From assembly GCA_038231615.1 (NCBI GenBank), contig JBBRLA010000574.1:1-5691 (forward strand): 5,691 nucleotides of DNA, written 5' to 3'. This DNA is from JBBRLA01 sp038231615 (GTDB lineage: Bacteria > Myxococcota_A > Polyangia > Palsa-1104 > JAEUJZ01). Numbering within the stretch: the stretch's first letter is position 1; each line of letters opens with the position of its first letter. Positions 1 through 5,691 of the stretch are shown here, piece by piece. The notes beneath the pieces were generated by a model, which worked only from the letters and a program-made list of their open reading frames with translations, searched no databases and was not told the origin of the DNA. The translations under genes and the position numbers were made by a program.

Positions 1-498
1 CACCTGCTCCGCGTACTCCAGCACCTCGTCGATGGCCCGCTGACGGCCCTGGTAGTCGCGCAGCCGGGTCAGGTGGATCTCGGTGCCCGGCGGGATGTAC
101 TTCTCGATGCCGAAGAGGTCGCCGGAGACGAACTTGCGCACGGTGACTGCCAGCAACGCCAGGCCGCGCTCGTCCGGCATCAGCACGTGGTTACAGTGAC
201 GCTCACCCAGAAGCTCCATCTGGTCCGAGAGGGTACGTCCCGGCGCCAGCGCCACCAGTTGCGCCGAGTCGCGCAGCTTGGCGGATAGACTGACCAGACC
301 TGAAAGGGCCCCATCCCACGCGTACACCACGAGACGGTGGGGGACCTGCGGGCCTTCCAGCGCCCCGATCCCCAGCACGCGAACCGGCATGCCCCCGCCC
401 GCCAGTACGGCGGCGGAGAGCTTTTCTAGCAGGGCCGGGTCATCCGCGACGACCAGGATGCGCTGGCTGGGTACTGTAGATGGTAGCAGACTGTCCAC
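1..498 (-). CDS. Degenerate receiver-domain regulatory protein, C-terminus cut off by window edge
   Basis: This is the first 166 codons of a minus-strand gene that runs off the left edge. The N-terminus (about residues 12-118) reads like a CheY-type receiver: a beta strand RILVVADD with an acidic pair at D19-D20, then alternating helices and strands. The usual switch residues seem lost. The strand that normally ends in the phosphoacceptor Asp reads RLVVYAW (55-61), with Ala at the expected place. The Ser/Thr strand reads QLVALAP (80-86), and the Lys of the usual K-P pair is Met (M107-P108). It is therefore probably a phosphorylation-independent pseudo-receiver. A linker follows (residues 119-166) containing GDLFGIEKY (126-134). 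From memory of deltaproteobacterial proteins, this kind of linker often joins receiver-like modules to a C-terminal HATPase/anti-sigma-type domain; here that domain would lie outside the window, so this is inference. I chose the GTG at 498-496; a TTG at 510-508 is the only other start before an in-frame TGA at 513-511. No strong ribosome binding site is visible. Confidence 0.7.
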   Translation of the reverse strand, partial: MDSLLPSTVPSQRILVVADDPALLEKLSAAVLAGGGMPVRVLGIGALEGPQVPHRLVVYAWDGALSGLVSLSAKLRDSAQLVALAPGRTLSDQMELLGERHCNHVLMPDERGLALLAVTVRKFVSGDLFGIEKYIPPGTEIHLTRLRDYQGRQRAIDEVLEYAEQV

Positions 499-828
499 GC
501 TAGTCAGCAATCACCGTTTGCAGAGTACCCATTTCCGTAAGGAAGTCAATTGCTCGGCCGAACTCGGAACGCGAGAACCTTTGCCGAGGCCAAAGGCCCC
601 CCATGTAACGAGGGCAGCGTATGATGGTCGCACAGGAAGGATCAATCTGTGCATGGCCCCAAGTCCGCGGCCCGCGCCGCACGAACGCGAGCAGGTGGTG
701 CGAACGGCTTTCTTCTTGATCGTGGATCATCTTACATGCAAAACTCTATACTTAAGGCTAATCCGCTTAGCTACAATTATGCGGCTCTAGAGTCCGCCCT
801 TGACCCGTCCGGAACGGAGTAGATTCTC
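499..828. other. Divergent intergenic region with short inverted repeats
   Basis: About 330 bp lies between the divergent regulatory gene on the left and the UPF0158 gene on the right, and I find no convincing gene in it. Open frames that cross it give Arg/Ser/Pro-rich translations typical of noncoding high-GC DNA. Small inverted repeats are visible: CCTTTG/CAAAGG at 578-583 and 591-596; GCACAG/CTGTGC at 630-635 and 647-652, whose 11-nt loop contains GGAAGGAT; and TGATC-GTG-GATCA at 717-729. The stretch from about 716 to 785 is clearly more AT-rich than the rest of the window, as expected of promoter DNA. The region must carry the promoters of both flanking genes unless they lie inside coding sequence. 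None of these sites matches a binding motif I can name. Confidence 0.55.
717..797 (+). promoter_or_regulatory. Putative promoter/operator region of the UPF0158 gene
   Basis: The AT-rich segment contains two -10-like hexamers, TATACT (747-752) and TACAAT (772-777), each one base off the sigma-70 consensus. Neither has a good -35 at 16-18 bp. A 13-bp inverted repeat (717-729) lies upstream. A near-palindrome centred on CTCTAGAG (785-792), with GCGG/CCGC flanks (781-784, 794-797), lies where a transcript from the second hexamer would start. The palindromes could be operators or a 5' hairpin. The assignment rests on base composition and position only. Confidence 0.3.
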
Positions 829-1485
829 ATGCGCATCATCCCCATCCGCTGGATCGAGTTTGAGGCTGCTTTCGAACGAAACGCCCCCAATACCGAAAGC
901 TATCTCGATACCCGGACTGGTGAAGTCATTACCATGGCAGAAGGGGCGGCGGACGCGCAGGAGCTCCATCATCGATTCGCCCTGAGCCCTGAGTCGTATC
1001 TTCGAATCGAGTCCGCTTCCTCCCGCGAGCAGTACAAGTGGATGGAGCGCTTCGTCGCCTCGGTGGCTGACGAGGCGCTCCGCGAGCGGCTGGTCATCAG
1101 CATCGATGGCAAGGGGGCGTTCCGGCGTTTCAAGGACGTGCTGCTGAACTACCCCGCCGAGCGGGAGCGCTGGTTCACCTACCGCGGCGAGCTTTTGCAT
1201 TGGCACATGCAGGAGTGGCTGAAGCGGGAGGACCTGGCCACCGCCGAACCTCCGCCCTGGGGAGAAGTGGCCCGACCGGAGGATGTCGATGTAGTCCTGG
1301 AGCGCCCGGCCGCCATCAACGAGGGCCCCGGCGAGATCCTGCGTCGGCAGGCCAAGGAATTGATTGACCAGCTTCCTTCAGTCGAACTTTCCGCGGCCAT
1401 CGCCTTTCTTGACTTCCTGCGGGAACGGGGGGTGGCGGAGCTGAGCCGGGTGCGAACCGGGACCGCCAAGAGGACCGCCGCCTGA
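829..1485 (+). CDS. UPF0158 family protein with C-terminal extension
   Basis: This 218-residue protein has an N-terminal part (about residues 1-131) that matches my recollection of the UPF0158 family. It opens with a short strand and a helix containing W8 (IRWIEFEAAFE), then YLDTRTGEV (25-33), an aromatic- and Arg-rich middle helix, and the diagnostic GKGAFRRFKDVL (94-105) followed by an aromatic ERERWFTY segment (111-118). The biochemical role of UPF0158 proteins is not established. Residues 132-218 are an extension: a Pro/acidic linker, an amphipathic segment RRQAKELIDQLPSVELSA with AIAFLDFLRER after it (172-200), and a basic tail. The ATG at 829 follows GGAG (816-819) at a 9-nt spacing, which supports this start. 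The gene stands 73 bp upstream of nadK on the same strand; that gap contains a weak hairpin (1487-1501, stem TCCTT/AAGGA) without a U-tract, so read-through into nadK is possible. Family confidence is high, function unknown. Confidence 0.85.
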   Translation: MRIIPIRWIEFEAAFERNAPNTESYLDTRTGEVITMAEGAADAQELHHRFALSPESYLRIESASSREQYKWMERFVASVADEALRERLVISIDGKGAFRRFKDVLLNYPAERERWFTYRGELLHWHMQEWLKREDLATAEPPPWGEVARPEDVDVVLERPAAINEGPGEILRRQAKELIDQLPSVELSAAIAFLDFLRERGVAELSRVRTGTAKRTAA

Positions 1486-1558
1486 GTCCTTTTCAGAAGG
1501 ATCCCCGCCCCATTTCTAGGCGCCCCGCCCCCTTCGTGTTAAACAAGGATCAACCTGG

Positions 1559-2614
1559 ATGAGCGTCGTCGCGTTCCTACTCAAGCGGGAGCAGCCGGAT
1601 GCGGTGGAGCTGTGCCGGCGCCTGGTCGAATCCCTGCGGGTGCGCGGCACCGGCGAGACCGCGGTGGTGATCTCCGATCGCGAAGCGCCGGAGGCGCCGC
1701 GGTCCATCGATCGCGAAGCGCCGGAGGCGCCGCGGTCCATCGATCGCGAAGCGCCGGAGGCGCCGCGGTCCATCGATCGCGAAGCGCCGGTCAGCCCCTT
1801 TGAAGGGGTGGACATGGTCGCCGAAACCGAGCTGCCCCACGATCTGCGCCTCCTGGTGGTGCTGGGCGGAGACGGCACCCTGCTCTATGGGGCGAACCTC
1901 CTGCGAGGGGCGGCCACGCCGATCCTAGGGGTCAACCTGGGTCACCTCGGATTCCTGACGGCGTGCTCGCCGGGACAGGCGGTGGAAGGCCTGAACGCCG
2001 CCCTCTCCGGCCAGCTCGTCATCGAGGAGCGCCAGCGGTTGCGCTGTCGGGTGCTGCGGCCGGTCTATCCCCCTTTGGGCCTTCCTCATGGGTCCAGAGA
2101 CGGTCTTGCGGGTCCTCACAGAAACGAGGGCAACGAGGCCGGCAAGGTCGAGGTGATTGTCGAGCGGGAGGCAGTGAACGAGATCGTCCTGAGCCAGCCG
2201 CAGCAGGCGCGGCTCTTCGAGCTGGAGGCCTTTGTCGACGGCGAGCAGATCACCACCTACAAGGCCGACGGGCTGATCGTCTCGACCCCCACCGGGTCCA
2301 CGGCCTACAATCTGGCGGCGGGGGGCCCGATCCTGACGCCGCAGCTCAAGGCCCTGGTGCTGACGCCGATCTGCCCGCACACCTTGACGGCACGGCCGCT
2401 GGTCGCTCCTCTCTCGTCGTGCATCGAGGTCCGGCAGGGGCGCAACGCGGTCAAGGTGATGCTGACCATCGATGGGCAGTGGAACATCCACCTGGGCGAG
2501 CGCGACTTCGTCGAACTGACCTGCGCCCCGGCCCCCTTGCGGATCTACCGGGCCAAGAACCGCTCGTTCTTCGACCTTCTGCGCACCAAACTACACTGGG
2601 GGGTGCGTGAATAA
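1559..2614 (+). CDS. nadK: NAD kinase (ATP-dependent NAD+ phosphorylation to NADP+)
   Basis: Cytoplasmic NAD kinase makes NADP+ from NAD+ using ATP (or inorganic polyphosphate in some bacteria), and is the only route to NADP. The 351-residue product carries the family hallmarks: GGDGT (103-107) with catalytic Asp105, LGHLGFL (127-133), the NE pair (207-208), YKADGL (234-239), TPTGSTAYNLAAGGP (243-257), LTPICPHTL (268-276), IDGQ (304-307) and a FFDLLRTKLHWG tail (337-348). Bacterial NAD kinases are usually near 300 residues. The excess is explained by two insertions: residues 40-77, a perfect 33-bp tandem repeat giving DREAPEAPRSI units, and about residues 170-196, between two strands just before the NE motif. 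All catalytic motifs are intact, so the enzyme is probably active. The start at 1559 is supported by AAGGA (1545-1549), 9 nt upstream. The stop (TAA, 2612-2614) is 5 bp from the recN start, and nadK-recN adjacency is a known arrangement (for example in E. coli). Confidence 0.96.
   Translation: MSVVAFLLKREQPDAVELCRRLVESLRVRGTGETAVVISDREAPEAPRSIDREAPEAPRSIDREAPEAPRSIDREAPVSPFEGVDMVAETELPHDLRLLVVLGGDGTLLYGANLLRGAATPILGVNLGHLGFLTACSPGQAVEGLNAALSGQLVIEERQRLRCRVLRPVYPPLGLPHGSRDGLAGPHRNEGNEAGKVEVIVEREAVNEIVLSQPQQARLFELEAFVDGEQITTYKADGLIVSTPTGSTAYNLAAGGPILTPQLKALVLTPICPHTLTARPLVAPLSSCIEVRQGRNAVKVMLTIDGQWNIHLGERDFVELTCAPAPLRIYRAKNRSFFDLLRTKLHWGVRE
1676..1790 (+). repeat. 33-bp in-frame tandem repeat, 3 full copies plus 16 bp, inside nadK
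   Basis: Three adjacent copies (1676-1708, 1709-1741, 1742-1774) are identical base for base, followed by the first 16 bp of a fourth (1775-1790). Each unit encodes DREAPEAPRSI (nadK residues 40-50, 51-61, 62-72), then DREAP (73-77). The period is a multiple of three, so copy-number change keeps the frame. Each unit is rich in overlapping 6-bp palindromes (CGATCG across the junctions, TCGCGA, GGCGCC, CCGCGG, ATCGAT) and contains GCGCC-GGA-GGCGC, a 5-bp-stem hairpin. The unit has no stop codon in any of the six frames. Perfect identity suggests recent expansion or ongoing homogenisation. Confidence 0.97.
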
Positions 2615-2619
2615 TTCCC

Positions 2620-4362
<1,743 letters not shown>

Positions 4363-4385
4363 CGGCCCGGGAAACCTAACGACCA

Positions 4386-4418
4386 AAAATGTCGATCAGC
4401 CCTCTTTCGGGTCATTTT
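4386..4418. terminator. Weak possible bidirectional terminator after recN
   Basis: Twenty-three bases after the recN stop, AAAATG (4386-4391) and CATTTT (4413-4418) form an outer inverted repeat. They enclose a 3-bp GC stem CCC/GGG (4400-4402, 4409-4411) with loop TCTTTC. On the plus strand the GC stem is followed by TCATTTT. The layout between convergent genes fits a bidirectional terminator, but the GC stem is too short for a confident call, and the larger palindrome just downstream could do the job instead. Confidence 0.25.
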
Positions 4419-4421
4419 AGG

Positions 4422-4578
4422 AAGAAGCACCTGGCCGGAGCAGATTTTGGCGCTCCCCGCGGACTCGCATTCGCAAGTCCGCGTGGGCCCATCCCTCAGT
4501 GACTGAGGGAGCGACCTACTAGTCGTGACCGAGGAGGCAAGGAAGTACGCCAAAATCTGCCCGGTCCAGGTGCTTCTG
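4422..4578 (+). repeat. Large palindromic intergenic element, copy A (complete)
   Basis: This is a structured palindromic element between the convergent 3' ends of recN and the exported-protein gene. Left arm 4423-4452 pairs with right arm 4548-4577 at 27 of 30 positions. There is a perfect 12-bp outer stem (AGAAGCACCTGG), a 6-nt imperfect internal part (mismatches at 3 positions), and a perfect 12-bp inner stem (CAGATTTTGGCG). Three further hairpins lie within: 4458-4465/4476-4483 (CGCGGACT/AGTCCGCG); 4493-4497/4505-4509 (CCCTC/GAGGG, loop AGTGACT); and 4512-4515/4522-4525 (CGAC/GTCG). A purine-rich tract (4526-4547) leads back to the right arm. The element ends 2 nt from the stop codon of the minus-strand gene. 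A second copy starts at 5595 in the same orientation. I do not recognise it as a named RNA, insertion sequence or integron site. It could be a structured RNA, a MITE/REPIN-like element or a large terminator. Confidence 0.9.
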
Positions 4579-4579
4579 T

Positions 4580-5503
4580 TTACTTCTTCGGCTTGACCAG
4601 CTTGTTCCGCTTGAAGGTGAACGTCTGAGTGCCGTAGTGCCACTCGGCGGCCTTGGCCGCGCCCTTCGGGCCCGGATCGCCCTCGAATTCGGGGTAGGCG
4701 TCGTCGTGGTCCTGAAAGACCTTCTTGCGGTCCCCGCGCAGGGTCTTCAGCCACTTGGGCCGGGGCACGCCGCCATCGCCGCCGCCCTTGGCCGCCGGCT
4801 TGTCGGCCACCGCCTCCGGCTTGTCCGGCGCAGCCGGCTTCACCTCGTCGGGCTTCGCGGCCACGGCGGGGGTGTCGCTCTTGCCGCTGGCGCAGTCCCG
4901 CTGGTCCTCCCGCAAGGGACGGGACTTGCCGGCGGTCAGCTCGACTGCGACGGACAGGTCGATCCCTTGGTTTTCCGCGTCCCGGAAGGCCTGGACGCAG
5001 GCGTCCGAGGCGGTCAAAGCGGCTTTCTTTGCGGCGTCGGTTTTCTGCCGGCCGGCCTGGTCGGCGGCGTCGATGGCCGCCTTGAAGGCGATGCGCAGCT
5101 TGGGCAGCCGCGGCACAATGGCCAGGCGGGCCCGCAAAAGGGCCAGCGACTTGGCATAGTGCGGCCTAGCCCAGTTGACCCGCGGGTCGTTCGGGGCCTT
5201 GTTCATACTGTTGGCGGCCAGGTCCAGCTTGCCTTCCAGATCGAGGGTCTGCCCATTATCCAGAAGGCGCTCGGCATCGTGCAGCGCCTTCTTGGCGTCA
5301 TGCATGGCCAGTTCCCCAGGGGGTGCGCCCTTGGGCAGTTCGCCATCACAACCGGGTAGATCCTTGACGCGGCCGGTACGCTGCCATCCATCCAGCGTCC
5401 CACAGCCACGTTCAGAGTCATGCCACCATTCGATGGCCGAAGCGGTGCGGGGCAGGAGCAGAAGGCTTGCTAGGCCCAGCCCGACGAGAATAAGTCGAAC
5501 CAT
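4580..5503 (-). CDS. Exported protein of unknown function with Ala/Lys/Pro linker and C-terminal aromatic module
   Basis: The 307-residue product begins with a clear Sec signal peptide: MVR, a hydrophobic core of Leu/Val/Gly/Ala (4-17), then PRTASA with likely cleavage after A23 before IEWW. There is no lipobox Cys, so a soluble periplasmic or secreted protein is expected. An ATG further upstream (5572) would bury this signal peptide behind 23 residues, so I prefer 5503, although the ribosome binding site is poor (AAGAA). The mature protein has an N-terminal segment with C34 and C51; a helical Ala/Leu/Arg/Lys-rich region (about 65-180); C169 and C204; a low-complexity Lys/Pro/Ala/Asp linker (about 208-245); and a C-terminal module (250-303) with WLKTLRGDRKKVFQ, EWHYGTQTFTFKRNKLV and conserved-looking Trp/Tyr/Phe. 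I have a loose recollection of similar GDR...WxY...F.F endings in deltaproteobacterial exported proteins, but no function to assign. Its 3' end abuts palindromic element A, and its 5' side faces element B. Confidence 0.8.
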   Translation of the reverse strand: MVRLILVGLGLASLLLLPRTASAIEWWHDSERGCGTLDGWQRTGRVKDLPGCDGELPKGAPPGELAMHDAKKALHDAERLLDNGQTLDLEGKLDLAANSMNKAPNDPRVNWARPHYAKSLALLRARLAIVPRLPKLRIAFKAAIDAADQAGRQKTDAAKKAALTASDACVQAFRDAENQGIDLSVAVELTAGKSRPLREDQRDCASGKSDTPAVAAKPDEVKPAAPDKPEAVADKPAAKGGGDGGVPRPKWLKTLRGDRKKVFQDHDDAYPEFEGDPGPKGAAKAAEWHYGTQTFTFKRNKLVKPKK

Positions 5504-5510
5504 GGTGTTC

Positions 5511-5541
5511 TTAGCAAAACACGGAGCGCATCTCAGGTCAA
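5511..5541 (-). promoter_or_regulatory. Weak putative promoter of the exported-protein gene
   Basis: On the minus strand TTGACC (5541-5536) matches five of six -35 bases. At 17 bp it is followed by TTTGCT (5518-5513), a poor -10 sharing three bases with consensus. Transcription would begin almost at the ATG (5503), leaving little or no leader. Only the -35 is persuasive. Confidence 0.2.
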
Positions 5542-5594
5542 GAGGAAGGCCACTTTGCCATTTCCAGAGCATGTCGTTTAGAGCCCTTATCAGT

Positions 5595-5691
5595 AAGAAG
5601 CACCCGGCCGGAGCAGATTTTGGCGCACCCCCACAGCGACCGTGGGAGCGTACTACTGTACGTGACCGAGGAAGCGAGGAGGTACGCCAAA
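5595..5691 (+). repeat. Large palindromic intergenic element, copy B (right arm cut by window edge)
   Basis: The left part 5595-5626 matches copy A 4422-4453 at 31 of 32 positions. The 3' tract 5662-5691 matches copy A 4525-4554 at 27 of 30, all three differences being purine for purine. Between them are two hairpins: CCCAC/GTGGG (5630-5634, 5642-5646, loop AGCGACC) and CGTAC/GTACG (5649-5653, 5658-5662, loop TACT). Copy A's first hairpin (4458-4483) and its surroundings, about 36 nt, are absent here. The window ends inside the inner stem of the right arm (CGCCAAA, 5685-5691); the rest of the arm is predicted just beyond the edge. The element lies 91 nt upstream of the exported-protein start. 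Confidence 0.88.

Noticed and set aside
500..730. 76-codon minus-strand open frame upstream of the receiver-like gene
   Set aside because: It has no family resemblance and no clear ribosome binding site, and it spans the intergenic hairpins. It cannot be the true N-terminus of the downstream gene, because its stop lies in a different frame from that gene's start.
278..790. 170-codon plus-strand open frame across the left intergenic region
   Set aside because: It overlaps the antisense of the receiver-like gene. Its product is Arg/Ser/Pro/Thr-rich with no recognisable motif, and it runs into the promoter-like AT-rich DNA. It is best explained as a chance frame in high-GC sequence.
1487..1501. 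Intrinsic terminator between the UPF0158 gene and nadK
   Set aside because: The stem is only 5 bp (TCCTT/AAGGA), AT-rich, and not followed by a T-run.
1676..1790. CRISPR array
   Set aside because: The copies are directly adjacent with no spacers, and they are translated within nadK.
4422..4578. Integron attC recombination site
   Set aside because: The element has long imperfectly paired arms like attC, but I find no GTTRRRY/RYYYAAC core sites at the ends and no integrase gene in the window.
5504..5572. Upstream ATG extending the exported protein by 23 residues
   Set aside because: The extension would place a polar, Cys/Trp-containing stretch before a textbook signal peptide. The start at 5503 gives the standard signal sequence geometry.

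Overview
The window looks like chromosomal DNA of a high-GC Gram-negative bacterium. Third codon positions are strongly G/C-biased. A Sec-type signal peptide, a degenerate receiver protein and a UPF0158 protein are present. The gene style (a receiver-like module followed by a GDLFGIEKY-type linker, and Ala/Lys/Pro-rich exported proteins) suggests Myxococcota or another deltaproteobacterial lineage. That assignment is inference; no rRNA or other phylogenetic marker is present.

Layout. (1) 1-498, minus strand: the N-terminal part of a regulatory protein that runs off the left edge. It has a receiver-like fold in which the phosphoacceptor Asp and two other switch residues appear to be replaced. 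(2) 499-828: a 330-bp divergent intergenic region with an AT-rich core and several short inverted repeats. (3) 829-1485, plus: a UPF0158-family protein with a C-terminal extension. (4) 1559-2614, plus: NAD kinase, carrying a perfect 33-bp tandem repeat translated in frame near its N-terminus and a second lineage-specific insertion. (5) 2620-4362, plus: RecN, the SMC-like DNA repair ATPase, 5 bp after the NAD kinase stop. The nadK-recN pair is a known neighbourhood and probably forms a translationally coupled operon here. (6) 4422-4578: a large palindromic element between convergent genes. (7) 4580-5503, minus: an exported protein of unknown function. (8) 5595-5691: a second, direct-oriented copy of the palindromic element, cut by the right edge.

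The most interesting signal is the palindromic element pair. Copy A has imperfect 30-nt terminal arms that pair 27 of 30. Enclosed are small hairpins and a purine-rich tract. Copy B is nearly identical in the arm and the tract, but its two hairpins differ by compensatory base-pair changes that preserve pairing. That pattern argues for selection on secondary structure: a structured RNA, or a folded single-stranded DNA mobile element. The two copies bracket a single exported-protein gene. I do not recognise the family.

The second notable signal is the 33-bp repeat inside nadK. Its three full copies are identical at the nucleotide level, it is open in all six frames, and it is made largely of overlapping palindromes. 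It looks like a palindromic repeat that has expanded inside an essential enzyme.
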